IMG/VR virus record: IMGVR_UViG_3300042307_001176
Coordinates: 62,001-126,000 of that record
DNA length: 64,000 nucleotides
DNA from: a virus
Direction: 5' to 3' (one strand)
The notes under the pieces were generated by a model that saw only the letters and a list, made by a program, of their open reading frames with translations, was not told where the DNA came from and ran no database searches. A program made the position numbers and the translations under genes. Below are positions 8,685-16,861 of this stretch, one piece after another. The stretch's first letter is position 1; each line of letters starts with the position of its first letter.

Positions 8685-9017
8685 ATGATAGAAGGCTATG
8701 TTTATCTTATTGTAGAAGGAGATCAGTACGGAGAGGAGAAGTATAAAATTGGAATCACTAAAAATGACCCTCAAGAAAGATTAAAGAAATTAAAAACTGG
8801 TAATTCCGGAGATCTATCTGTGCTTAAAACATATAGAAGCAGAAATTATAAAAAGATAGAAAGATGGCTTCATAGAAAATATAAATTGCAGAGAACATTA
8901 TCTAATAATGAATTCTTCCATCTGACTGATTCTGAAGTTATTGGTTTTACCGAGGATTGCAAAAAAATAGATGAGATTGTTTCAACACTAAGCGAATTGA
9001 ATCCTTTCTTTAAGTAG
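8685..9017 (+). CDS. T5orf172/GIY-YIG-like nuclease-domain protein
   Basis: The ATG at 8685 is preferred over the longer frame opening at 8574 because the family begins at YVYLI. The 110-residue product shows YVYLIVEGD, then YKIGITKNDPQERLKKL, the pattern of the T5orf172/Mug113 branch of the GIY-YIG superfamily. Arg and His residues in the following helix (ERWLHRKY) fit the family. Usually stand-alone or fused to DNA-binding domains; biological target unknown. It may be a mobile endonuclease or a DNA-processing enzyme. Confidence 0.8.
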   Translation: MIEGYVYLIVEGDQYGEEKYKIGITKNDPQERLKKLKTGNSGDLSVLKTYRSRNYKKIERWLHRKYKLQRTLSNNEFFHLTDSEVIGFTEDCKKIDEIVSTLSELNPFFK

Positions 9018-9018
9018 T

Positions 9019-9603
9019 TTATTTTTTATCTTTTCTATTAGCTTTAGCTTGCTTGTATAAAGCTTTATCACCCATCTTTGTTGTTTTACCTCCTGTTACA
9101 AAAGAATTAACTCTAGCCATTGCCCATTGTTGTGGTGTTGTTCCTGGAATATGACCTATTTTCCAAGCTGCATAACCCCTTTTCCATACCTGAGTTAATA
9201 TACCTTGGGGAAATCCAGTCTTATCTGATTTATTCTTTAGAGCTTTTTTTACTGGGCTACCAGCAGAAGTTACTCCCTCATTTAAGAATCCCTCAATTTC
9301 AAGGATCTCATCTTCTGATAAAGATTCTAATAAATCTATAAACTCATTTTCTATTTCTTCTAAGACACTCATGAATTGATAAGGGTCTGTCATTAAATTT
9401 TCCCCAAACATTTCTTTGTATTTTTTAGTGTATTTGCTTGTTTTGGTTTTTACTGGCTTACCCTTTCCTGCTTTGCGCGATTTATAATCAGCATCCCATG
9501 GACCATAAGCAGAAGAATCAGAATCATCTTTGCCACCATGTTTTTTTATCTCCCTTTTCATCACATTAGGATTAGTAGACAAGTATTTTTTTGGGTATTT
9601 CAT
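9019..9603 (-). CDS. Phage protein with a domain of unknown function (GTTPQQWAMARVNSF)
   Basis: The C-terminal half contains WKRGYAAWKIGHIPGTTPQQ then ARVNSFVTGGKT, a motif I have seen in uncharacterised phage and large-virus proteins (the DUF5824/DUF5872-type family; exact name uncertain). The N-terminus is basic (MKYPKKYLSTNP) and the middle is acidic and helical. It ends 2 bases from the convergent gene at 8685-9017. Function unknown, possibly virion-associated. Confidence 0.65.
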   Translation of the reverse strand: MKYPKKYLSTNPNVMKREIKKHGGKDDSDSSAYGPWDADYKSRKAGKGKPVKTKTSKYTKKYKEMFGENLMTDPYQFMSVLEEIENEFIDLLESLSEDEILEIEGFLNEGVTSAGSPVKKALKNKSDKTGFPQGILTQVWKRGYAAWKIGHIPGTTPQQWAMARVNSFVTGGKTTKMGDKALYKQAKANRKDKK

Positions 9604-9629
9604 TCAATATATATTCAATTTTGTTAAAA

Positions 9630-9663
9630 CATTTTTTTAATTAATAAGAAATTTCTATCTTTA
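9630..9663 (+). promoter_or_regulatory. Bacteroidota-type promoter (T-run / TATCTTTA)
   Basis: CATTTTTTTA begins at 9630 and TATCTTTA, one mismatch from TAnnTTTG, begins 26 bases later at 9656. The same pair at 25-26 base spacing occurs at five other sites in the window. It lies 16 bases before the gene at 9679. Confidence 0.6.
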
Positions 9664-9678
9664 CCTAAAATTAAGATA

Positions 9679-10098
9679 ATGGAGTTCCAAAGGAGCAAAT
9701 ACAGCAGAAGAATTAGAAAGAAAAAGAGGGTCGGCGAATTCAGACAATATGGATTTTGTATTGATGTTTACTGTGGTCCAGATCCAGATGGAAAAATTGT
9801 AGATGAGATAATCAATATTGTCATATCTAGAGGAATGGATTGTACAGGTGGAGGTGATCAGGAGAAATACCAATTCTTTTTTGATAGTCTAAAAAACGAA
9901 TCAGATAAAGAATGGGTTTCTAATGAAATTAAAAAAATCGAGGAAGTAGAAGATGTAGTTTATTACGGAACTGTTGATGTGTGGCACGATGATGCAGATC
10001 AATATTTTGAAGAAGTCGATAAAATCAGAAAAGAATATGTCGAGAATTATTTAAAAAAACAAGAGGATGAGAAAACTAGCGACAATTCAGAAAATTAA
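9679..10098 (+). CDS. YggL-like 50S ribosome-binding protein
   Basis: The 139-residue protein begins with SRRIRKKKRVGEFRQYGFCI, closely matching the RRLRKKxHxxEFQELGF start of Escherichia coli YggL (DUF469). It also keeps the C-terminal VDVWHDD that parallels VDVWW. YggL binds the 50S subunit, so this may tune host ribosomes during infection. The C-terminal 40 residues are an acidic extension absent from YggL. It overlaps the RNA ligase gene by 32 bases and is preceded by a Bacteroidota-type promoter. Confidence 0.75.
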   Translation: MEFQRSKYSRRIRKKKRVGEFRQYGFCIDVYCGPDPDGKIVDEIINIVISRGMDCTGGGDQEKYQFFFDSLKNESDKEWVSNEIKKIEEVEDVVYYGTVDVWHDDADQYFEEVDKIRKEYVENYLKKQEDEKTSDNSEN

Positions 10099-11086
10099 AG
10101 AAATCCTTCCAATTGAAGGAGCAGATGCTATTGAGTTAGCAATTGTAAACGGATGGAAAGTAGTAGTGGGAAAAAACGTAGAACACAAAGAAGGTGATTA
10201 TGTTATTTACTGTGAGATTGATTCGTTTCTTCCTATAAAAGAAGAATTTGAATTTCTTAGAAAGTCATCATATAAAAAAATGGCAGATGGCACTGAGGGA
10301 TTCAGATTGAGAACAATTAAACTTAGAGGACAAGTTTCTCAAGGTCTAATTATTCCTATAAATGTTCTTATGAGATATAAGAATTTTCAAGTTGAATTTG
10401 AAGAAGGATCTGACGTATCTGAAATTTTAGGTGTCGTTAAATATGAACCACCTATACCTGCAGAGTTATCTGGAATAGCTAAAGGATTATTTCCTGGATT
10501 CATTCCAAAGACTGATGAGGAAAGGATTCAGAATCTTTCTGAAGTATTTGAGACATGGAAAGAAGAACATAAATTCTATGTGACAGAAAAGCTAGACGGA
10601 AGTTCTGCTACATACTATTACAAAGATGGAGAATTTGGAGTATGCTCTAGAAACTTAGAGCTTTTAGAAACTGAAGGAAATTCATTCTGGAAAGTTGCAA
10701 GAAATCTAGATCTAGAGAACAAAATGAAATCTTTAGGATACAATGTGTGTTTCCAAGGTGAATTAATTGGCGAGGGTATACAAGGTAATCCTTATAAAAT
10801 ATTAGGACAGACGGTTAAGTTCTTTAATGTGTTCAATATTGACACCCGTGAATATGTGGGATTAACAGAATTTGTTAATACTATTCATGGATTAGGACTT
10901 GATACTGTACCTAAGATTGAAACAGAATTTACTTTACCAGATACAATAGAGGATCTTTTATCTTATGCAGATGAAAAATCTTCATTAAATTCAAACTTTG
11001 ATCGAGAAGGCGTAGTTATAAGAAGTATAGACAGAACAATATCATTTAAAGTGATTAGTAATAAATTCCTACTGAATGAAAAATAG
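10067..11086 (+). CDS. RNA ligase of the DRB0094/Rnl5 family
   Basis: Nucleotidyltransferase motif I is EKLDGSS with the adenylated lysine at residue 175. Motif III-like FQGELIGEGI, motif IV REGVVIR and motif V SFKVIS follow in order. The 160-residue N-terminal part (KEGDYVIYCEIDSFLP, LRTIKLRGQVSQGLI) is the OB-like domain placed before the catalytic domain in Deinococcus Rnl5 (339 aa fits that family). Such enzymes seal 3'-OH/5'-phosphate nicks with an RNA 3' end. Overlaps YggL upstream and the AAA gene downstream, so one operon. Confidence 0.9.
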   Translation: MRKLATIQKIKEILPIEGADAIELAIVNGWKVVVGKNVEHKEGDYVIYCEIDSFLPIKEEFEFLRKSSYKKMADGTEGFRLRTIKLRGQVSQGLIIPINVLMRYKNFQVEFEEGSDVSEILGVVKYEPPIPAELSGIAKGLFPGFIPKTDEERIQNLSEVFETWKEEHKFYVTEKLDGSSATYYYKDGEFGVCSRNLELLETEGNSFWKVARNLDLENKMKSLGYNVCFQGELIGEGIQGNPYKILGQTVKFFNVFNIDTREYVGLTEFVNTIHGLGLDTVPKIETEFTLPDTIEDLLSYADEKSSLNSNFDREGVVIRSIDRTISFKVISNKFLLNEK

Positions 11087-12083
11087 AAAAGTTCCAAAAA
11101 ATAATGTGGAGGTTACGGAAAGAATAAACAATTTAATTAATATAAATAGAAAAATGAGAGATAGACACATATCATTTGAGGATGATGATTTAGAATCAAT
11201 AGACACGCAAAAACACACACAATGGTCAGTATTACAAAGTGGTCAATTTGCTCCATCTTATGTTTCAATATCACAAGTACCTTCTGGGCTTTATGAAATG
11301 AAATGGAATAGTTCATTACAGACTTGGGTTATTGCTAAGCAAGCTTTAAATATTGATGAACTTTACGAGCTTCCATCGCCAGAGATTGAAAGCATTCTAA
11401 GTGATATAAAAATATTCTGGAGAAAAAGAGAAACCTATAGGGAGTATAACTTCGTACACAAAAGGGGTATTTTACTTTACGGAGATCCTGGGTGTGGTAA
11501 ATCTGGAATTATACAGCTTTGCGTTAAAAACCTAATAGAGGAAGAGAATGGTATTGTTATTAATATCAAAGAAGATGAGGATTTTAAAGCATTTGTTGAA
11601 ATGGTTCCCACTATAAGATCTATTGAACCAGAAAGACCTCTTATTGTAATACTAGAAGATATTGACTCATTAGCAGGGGAAGACAGATATTCAACAACAA
11701 AATTGCTTAATATTCTAGATGGGGTTAAGCAGATAGAAAATGTTGTTTATATAGCAACAACAAACTATCCGGAAAAACTACAAGAACGTATTACTAATCG
11801 TCCATCAAGATTTGATAGAAGATACGAGGTGCAAATGCCTTCAGGCGAAATTAGAGAAGCTTATATAAAAAATAAGCTTACTGACGAAGATCTTAAAAAA
11901 ATAGATATTAAAAAATGGATAGAGCTTACTGACGGAATGTCTCTTTCACACTTAAAAGAATTAGTAATTTCTGTTGTAGTAATGAGTAAAGACTTTGATG
12001 AATCAATTGCTACCCTTAATAGTATGGGAGAAAAACCTAAGGTTACAAGCAGGAAGAAATCTAAATTAGGATTTGGAAATTAA
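11076..12083 (+). CDS. AAA+ ATPase
   Basis: Walker A GDPGCGKS lies near residue 135, Walker B VILEDIDS near 190, sensor-1 IATTNYPE near 228, and an arginine finger in RPSRFDRR. The architecture (N-terminal about 120 residues plus one AAA module) resembles BCS1/FtsH-type ATPases without a protease domain. It is probably a protein or complex remodeller; the substrate is unknown. It overlaps the RNA ligase gene by 11 bases. Confidence 0.88.
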   Translation: MKNRKVPKNNVEVTERINNLININRKMRDRHISFEDDDLESIDTQKHTQWSVLQSGQFAPSYVSISQVPSGLYEMKWNSSLQTWVIAKQALNIDELYELPSPEIESILSDIKIFWRKRETYREYNFVHKRGILLYGDPGCGKSGIIQLCVKNLIEEENGIVINIKEDEDFKAFVEMVPTIRSIEPERPLIVILEDIDSLAGEDRYSTTKLLNILDGVKQIENVVYIATTNYPEKLQERITNRPSRFDRRYEVQMPSGEIREAYIKNKLTDEDLKKIDIKKWIELTDGMSLSHLKELVISVVVMSKDFDESIATLNSMGEKPKVTSRKKSKLGFGN

Positions 12084-12084
12084 T

Positions 12085-12972
12085 ATGGAAAGATCATTAA
12101 TAAGAATATGTTCCGGATCCCTTGGTGATACTATAGGAGCAATGGCAGTAATAGACTCGTATCGTTCTAAAAATAATAAAAATGTATCTGTTATTTGCAA
12201 TCTCCATAGCGAGTATTTTTGTAATAGCTATCCAGACATTAAAAAAATATATCCACATAATTCCGTTCCTAATTATGCGCCAGATATCGATAAATGGGTA
12301 ATAGACGGAATAGAATATGACGAGTACAAGCAGATCGTATACAAATTTGATAAGCCGTTGATGAAAGGATACGCACAACAGCTTGATGTAAAAGAATGGA
12401 ATAGACCAATGATAGATTCTTTTGTAAAAGAAAGACCAATAAAAGGTAAATATGCGTGTTTTTCTATGCACTCAACAGCTCAATCTAAACATTGGAATTA
12501 TGAAGAAGGCTGGGATCAATTGTGTAAAATGCTCAGAAAAAAAGGAATAACACCAGTTTGTATAGATGTTCACGAAAGCTTCGGTACTGATGGGAATTGG
12601 AATACTGTACCTAAGTCATGTGTCAAAAGAAATGGAATGAATCTTAAAGAGATGTCCAACTACATACACCATTCTGAATTCTTTATAGGCTTAAGTAGCG
12701 GTTTAACATGGGTTGCTCACGCTTTAGGTAAACCAGTAGTTATGATATCAGGGGTAACTTCGGAAGATAATGAATTTACTGAAGACACAGTTAGGTTAAT
12801 AAACAAAGATGTTTGTCATGGATGTATAAACAATCATCAACATAAATTTGATTCGGATGACTGGTTCTGGTGTCCTTTACATAAAGGAACAGAAAAACAT
12901 TTTGAGTGCACAAAGACAATCACACCGGAGCAGGTTTTCAATTCCTTATCCCATTTATTACCCAAAGAATAA
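12085..12972 (+). CDS. Heptosyltransferase-like glycosyltransferase (GT9 / BAHT type)
   Basis: ATG 12085 follows the previous stop by one base and suits the family start RICSGSLGDTIGAM (GT9-like). The C-terminal half keeps FIGLSSGLTWVAHALGKPVV, then VCHGCINN, DWFWCPLH and FECTKTITPEQV. This Cys/His set is typical of bacterial autotransporter heptosyltransferases (TibC/Aah family), where it binds iron. Likely transfers a sugar to protein or nucleotide acceptors in the cytoplasm. Acceptor unknown; it could decorate virion proteins or interfere with host surface synthesis. Confidence 0.8.
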   Translation: MERSLIRICSGSLGDTIGAMAVIDSYRSKNNKNVSVICNLHSEYFCNSYPDIKKIYPHNSVPNYAPDIDKWVIDGIEYDEYKQIVYKFDKPLMKGYAQQLDVKEWNRPMIDSFVKERPIKGKYACFSMHSTAQSKHWNYEEGWDQLCKMLRKKGITPVCIDVHESFGTDGNWNTVPKSCVKRNGMNLKEMSNYIHHSEFFIGLSSGLTWVAHALGKPVVMISGVTSEDNEFTEDTVRLINKDVCHGCINNHQHKFDSDDWFWCPLHKGTEKHFECTKTITPEQVFNSLSHLLPKE

Positions 12973-13012
12973 TTTATATAAAATCCTGCTGATATATAAT
13001 CTATAGTTATTT

Positions 13013-14086
13013 ATGAAAAGCTTTAGAAACAAATATCCAGGTCTGTCAGAGAATCAGCTACTTATAAAGTATAAAATATGGCAGAGAGAAAAAGAAACTC
13101 AAAGACTTCTAAATGAAGCAGAGGAGAGGAAGAAATACAAAGATCCGTTTAGTAAAAAAAATGATACAGGTGAAGATGGTGCTTATGATGGAGCTTTAGA
13201 TGTAGATGGAAGTCACGGGGTTGTTTCTGATGCTGCTTTAGTTGGTGCTAGAGTAAATTTTTTGTATGCAAATAGTGGGGGTTTAATAAAAACAGCTATC
13301 ACTGATTTTGAAGGAAGATTTAATATACCCAGAAGTTTTGGATCGGGAGAAATATATATTAATGGCGGAATAGATGCTGTTAATGGATTACCATATAGAG
13401 GTGGATTTAGAATAGATCCTCCGTTTTTTCATCAATATAGGGCAATTACACCTTTAACACATATTACTAGTCACATTTGGACAAATACAGCAACTAGAAT
13501 TCCACAAGAAGCCTTAACAATAGTACTTGATTATTTGCCTGAATTTTTTGGAATACCAACGGATAATATAGATCATTCAATATTTGGTAAGGATCACGTA
13601 AGATCAACTTTAGAGGGTCTAAGAGGAGCTAAAGAGATACAAGCCATAAATACCCTTATTGAAATATATTCAGAGCTTATAAGCGGACTAAAAGCAAATC
13701 ATTCAAGTGAATTAGAAGGACTAAAAATTCAAACATACAGAGAAATAGGTGATGCTTTACTAACAAAAATAAATGGACAGGAAACGGAAAAATATTTTGA
13801 GAATATTTTTAAATTCCATATTAGCGGACAGAAAAAAAATCACGATGCCTGCTGTACAGAACTCATAAACAAAGCATCAGATATTATTAAAGACTCTTTA
13901 GATTTAGGATCATTGGAATGTACATCAAATATACAGTCAATAAATTTAGCTGTTAAATCCGAATGGACGGAGAAGGCTTTAATTATGACAGAGGATAATG
14001 GAATTACGAAATCCGATGTTTGGAAAGATATAGAGAATAAAAAACCGGAAAATTTAATGGATCAGATTAATATACCTACGGTTTAA
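13013..14086 (+). CDS. Putative virion protein with carboxypeptidase-regulatory-like beta domain
   Basis: Residues about 60-130 (ALVGARVNFLYANSGGLIKT, TDFEGRFNIP) form a CarboxypepD-regulatory/SD-repeat-like beta sandwich, common in surface and tail proteins. The N-terminus is a charged helix (MKSFRNKYPGLSENQLLIKY) and the C-terminal 150 residues are helical. No enzyme motif. A TATATA-type promoter motif lies about 20 bases upstream. A tail or baseplate decoration role is inferred. Confidence 0.6.
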   Translation: MKSFRNKYPGLSENQLLIKYKIWQREKETQRLLNEAEERKKYKDPFSKKNDTGEDGAYDGALDVDGSHGVVSDAALVGARVNFLYANSGGLIKTAITDFEGRFNIPRSFGSGEIYINGGIDAVNGLPYRGGFRIDPPFFHQYRAITPLTHITSHIWTNTATRIPQEALTIVLDYLPEFFGIPTDNIDHSIFGKDHVRSTLEGLRGAKEIQAINTLIEIYSELISGLKANHSSELEGLKIQTYREIGDALLTKINGQETEKYFENIFKFHISGQKKNHDACCTELINKASDIIKDSLDLGSLECTSNIQSINLAVKSEWTEKALIMTEDNGITKSDVWKDIENKKPENLMDQINIPTV

Positions 14087-14691
14087 TCTTTCTCATGGTG
14101 ATCTAAAGCTTTACCGAATTTATCCAACTTGTTCATTATCTTCTTAAGTTCATTAAAAGACCAAGGCTTAAGAGAGTTTGTATCCAATCCAATATCCATG
14201 GTTCTTCTTCTTTCATTTGCTTTTGATGAAGTCCACCATTCGTCTGGCTGAAGATTATTATGGCAATGTCCATGTAATTGCCAAGATCCTTTATGGCATT
14301 TGTTCCACATCTTCATCGGCCAATGACTCATGATTATTCGGATTCCATCAATCTCAATTTCTAAATAATGTTGTACACTGGAAAAATAATCATGACAATC
14401 ATCTCTATTATTCTCCAAATGATGATCGTGATTCCCTAGTATTAAATGTATGTTTGAACAATTTAACCTGTCTCTGAATTTCTTAATATTATCGAATCCA
14501 CCAAAACTCCAGTCGCCTAAATGATAAAGTGTGTCTTCGTATCCTACAGTGGAATTTATTGATCTAACTATAAATTCGTCGTGTTCAGAAAGGGAGCTAA
14601 ACTTTCTGCATCTTTTGTCATTGTCCCAAGAGGTACATCCGGAAACTAAATTCTTATGCCCGTAATGAGTATCTGAAGTGAAATATATCAT
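14083..14691 (-). CDS. Calcineurin-like metallophosphoesterase
   Basis: ATG 14691 (MIYFTSDTHYGHKNL) is chosen because the metal motif comes at once; a longer frame to 14799 would run over the divergent gene's start. Motifs SDTHYGH, LGDWSFGG, LGNHDHH, MSHWP and HGHCH give a complete two-metal site. At 202 residues it is a minimal single-domain enzyme. Substrate unknown (nucleotide, cyclic nucleotide or RNA end). Overlaps the convergent gene by 4 bases. Confidence 0.88.
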   Translation of the reverse strand: MIYFTSDTHYGHKNLVSGCTSWDNDKRCRKFSSLSEHDEFIVRSINSTVGYEDTLYHLGDWSFGGFDNIKKFRDRLNCSNIHLILGNHDHHLENNRDDCHDYFSSVQHYLEIEIDGIRIIMSHWPMKMWNKCHKGSWQLHGHCHNNLQPDEWWTSSKANERRRTMDIGLDTNSLKPWSFNELKKIMNKLDKFGKALDHHEKD

Positions 14692-14764
14692 GAAAATTAT
14701 ACGCTTTTTTTGTTTTTTGTTCCGGAACTTTTGTTCTTTTTTTCTGTAAAATAATAAAAATAAT

Positions 14765-15316
14765 ATGGATTTTAAAGACTTTAAAGAGTGTATAGACAAT
14801 TTAATTGAAATGCACAGAAAAAGTGACGAAGCTTATAAATTAAAAATAGACATCCTTGATTACCATGATGAATACGAGAAAGCTGTTACTATATTATGGA
14901 GTCAAATATTAACTGATACTGGACAAGACTGGTTATACTGGTATCTTTATGATAAAAATGGAATATCAGGAAAGCCTAGAAAAGATATGCAGGCTTGGGA
15001 TGAGGACAAGAAAGAAATTTGTAAAAATCTTAAGGGCCTTCATAGCTTTCTTGTAGAAAGTAATTACTTTCGAATCCAAGGTAAAAATGAAGAGGAAAAA
15101 ATAATAGACGCTAATAATATTACAGAAGTGAATAATCTTACCGATGAGAAGATGCCATGTATAATAAACTGGGATTTACACCAAAAGCTTAAAAAACCCA
15201 CTGAGATTAAAACCGAATTTGACTTTAAAAAAGAGCCAGGTAAGAAAAAAAATAAAATTAAAAAAGAAATAGTTCCTAAGAAAAAATCAAAGGACGGAGA
15301 AGATTCTAATAAATAA
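14765..15316 (+). CDS. Hypothetical protein with lysine-rich tail, 183 aa
   Basis: The N-terminal 110 residues are helical (MDFKDFKECIDNLIEMHRKS ... QDWLYWYLYDKNG). The C-terminal 35 residues are a low-complexity basic tail (KKEPGKKKNKIKKEIVPKKK). No known domain. Followed after 6 bases by a small gene on the same strand. Confidence 0.7.
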   Translation: MDFKDFKECIDNLIEMHRKSDEAYKLKIDILDYHDEYEKAVTILWSQILTDTGQDWLYWYLYDKNGISGKPRKDMQAWDEDKKEICKNLKGLHSFLVESNYFRIQGKNEEEKIIDANNITEVNNLTDEKMPCIINWDLHQKLKKPTEIKTEFDFKKEPGKKKNKIKKEIVPKKKSKDGEDSNK

Positions 15317-15322
15317 AAATAT

Positions 15323-15514
15323 ATGTCAGGAAAAATAAATCCAAAAATAATATTAGAAGATAAAGAGTATGAATTAGAAAAAATTCATATATCTGAACTA
15401 AATTATCTAATGGTGAGATTATTTAATCCAATAGAGAAGAATTATATTACTTACAATCTTGGTGATTATAATCCCGAGAATAATTTTATAAAAGATGCGA
15501 TCGAAAAAATCTGA
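15323..15514 (+). CDS. Small hypothetical protein, 63 aa
   Basis: Begins MSGKINPKIILEDKEYEL; its end overlaps the next gene by 20 bases. Short, probably beta-rich and without recognisable motifs. Supported by AT-rich start context and tight packing. Confidence 0.6.
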   Translation: MSGKINPKIILEDKEYELEKIHISELNYLMVRLFNPIEKNYITYNLGDYNPENNFIKDAIEKI

Positions 15515-15971
15515 CGAGATAGTACTTCTAAATAGTGAAGGGCCAATACTTAAAGCTAAAAAAACAGATTCTGATGAATATGTATTGTATGATAAAGAAG
15601 ACACAATAGTTGATATACTATCCACTAGCCAATTTACTGACTTCATATACAACAATGTTCCATTGACAGGAACTGATGGCAAAGAAATATATTATGATTC
15701 ATATTCACGAGATATGAAACCAGAGAAGGAAGATTTAGAGATCTTTATTAAAGGAGTACAAACTTTTGTTGCTTTTAATTCGGAAGATGGATCATGGATT
15801 TCTCCTGTTAAATCAGAGAAGGAATGGCAAGAATCGGTTCTAAAAGAATTATTTCCAAGCTATCCACACGGAGCTCCTAAATGGCAATATCTAAATGGGC
15901 TTTTACATATAGCACTAGAATATAAAGAAGGATTAGAAACGGAAGAAAACTACGAAGATGAAAACGGATAA
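15495..15971 (+). CDS. Hypothetical protein, 158 aa
   Basis: The protein begins MRSKKSDEIVLLNSEGPIL and contains SYPHGAPKWQYLNGLLHIAL. It is acidic overall, with no membrane segment or known catalytic motif. It overlaps genes on both sides, so it belongs to the 14765-16597 run. Confidence 0.68.
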   Translation: MRSKKSDEIVLLNSEGPILKAKKTDSDEYVLYDKEDTIVDILSTSQFTDFIYNNVPLTGTDGKEIYYDSYSRDMKPEKEDLEIFIKGVQTFVAFNSEDGSWISPVKSEKEWQESVLKELFPSYPHGAPKWQYLNGLLHIALEYKEGLETEENYEDENG

Positions 15972-16308
15972 GGAATTAATTTATATTGCTTCTCCTTATA
16001 CTAATCCAGATAATAACATTAGGATTCAGAATTATTTAGAAGTTACAAAAATAGCTGCAGATCTTGTATCTAATGGGCATGTTGCTATTTCACCTATAAC
16101 ATACGGACACGTTCTATCGGAATGCAAAGAAATGGCAACTGATTGGGGATTTTGGATGGATTTCTGTTTGGTTCTACTTAATAAATGTGATAAACTCCTA
16201 GTGTGTAATACTATCCCTGGATGGGAAAATTCTAAGGGTGTTGCAGCAGAGATTGAATTTGCAAAACAGAATGGGATAAAAGTTGAATATTTAAAACCAT
16301 TGGAATGA
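15958..16308 (+). CDS. Nucleoside 2-deoxyribosyltransferase-like protein (DUF1937 type)
   Basis: The protein shows IYIASPYTNPD near the N-terminus, GHVAISPITYGHV, a WGFWMDFCLVLLNKCD helix, and PGWENSKGVAAEIEFAKQNG. This is the arrangement of DUF1937/nucleoside deoxyribosyltransferase-like Rossmann proteins. They may exchange or hydrolyse nucleobases on deoxyribonucleosides, which would suit phage nucleotide salvage. Activity is not proven by the motif alone. Overlaps neighbours on both sides. Confidence 0.75.
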   Translation: MKTDKELIYIASPYTNPDNNIRIQNYLEVTKIAADLVSNGHVAISPITYGHVLSECKEMATDWGFWMDFCLVLLNKCDKLLVCNTIPGWENSKGVAAEIEFAKQNGIKVEYLKPLE

Positions 16309-16502
16309 AAAGAATATTTCTGATACAAAATATTAAAGGTAGATACTATTCAAAAAATAGTAAAAGGTTTGGTGGTATAGAATTTGCTACCAGATTTTAC
16401 ATAAAAGAGCAAGCAGATACCACCGCAGAACTTCTAACAGATACTGATTTAGAAGGACCTTTTTTTATAATTGAAGGATTTGAAAAATTTAATAAAGACT
16501 AA
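16305..16502 (+). CDS. Small hypothetical protein, 65 aa
   Basis: Starts at an ATG overlapping the preceding stop (MKRIFLIQNIKGRYYSKNSK). Short alpha/beta protein without known motif. Its stop overlaps the ATG of a 31-residue gene. Confidence 0.6.
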   Translation: MKRIFLIQNIKGRYYSKNSKRFGGIEFATRFYIKEQADTTAELLTDTDLEGPFFIIEGFEKFNKD

Positions 16503-16597
16503 TGTGTTCACTTAAAAAGAAAATACAAAAACTTATGCTATGGATCTCTTATAAATTTCCAAAAAAAGGCAAAAAAAGTATTTGGGATTTTGATTAA
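16502..16597 (+). CDS. Very small basic protein, 31 aa
   Basis: The frame starts at an ATG sharing a base with the upstream stop (TAATG) and encodes MCSLKKKIQKLMLWISYKFP then a Lys-rich end and SIWDFD. It is an amphipathic, basic peptide. The stop-start coupling is the main support for a real gene. Confidence 0.45.
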   Translation: MCSLKKKIQKLMLWISYKFPKKGKKSIWDFD

Positions 16598-16612
16598 ATA
16601 TTAATAAAAAAT

Positions 16613-16861
16613 ATGGAAAAAAAAATAACAGCAGATACTCAATCAAATAGACTAAAAGATGACATTCGAACTGAGTTTGATAAGATAAAGTGGATGATCG
16701 ATGAACATACACGAGTACAGGATAATCAAATTAAATTTAGAGATGAATTAATTAAAGTATTATACTCCCAAGTAGTAGATCTAACTATGATGTCCAAAAT
16801 CGAATTGGGAGATGATGTGATAGCAGAAATTAAACGACTAAAAGATATTATCAATGAATAA
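16613..16861 (+). CDS. Small coiled-coil protein, 82 aa
   Basis: Begins MEKKITADTQSNRLKDDIR and is helical throughout with heptad-like spacing, suggesting an oligomerising coiled coil. Overlaps the thymidylate synthase start by 8 bases. Function unknown. Confidence 0.62.
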   Translation: MEKKITADTQSNRLKDDIRTEFDKIKWMIDEHTRVQDNQIKFRDELIKVLYSQVVDLTMMSKIELGDDVIAEIKRLKDIINE

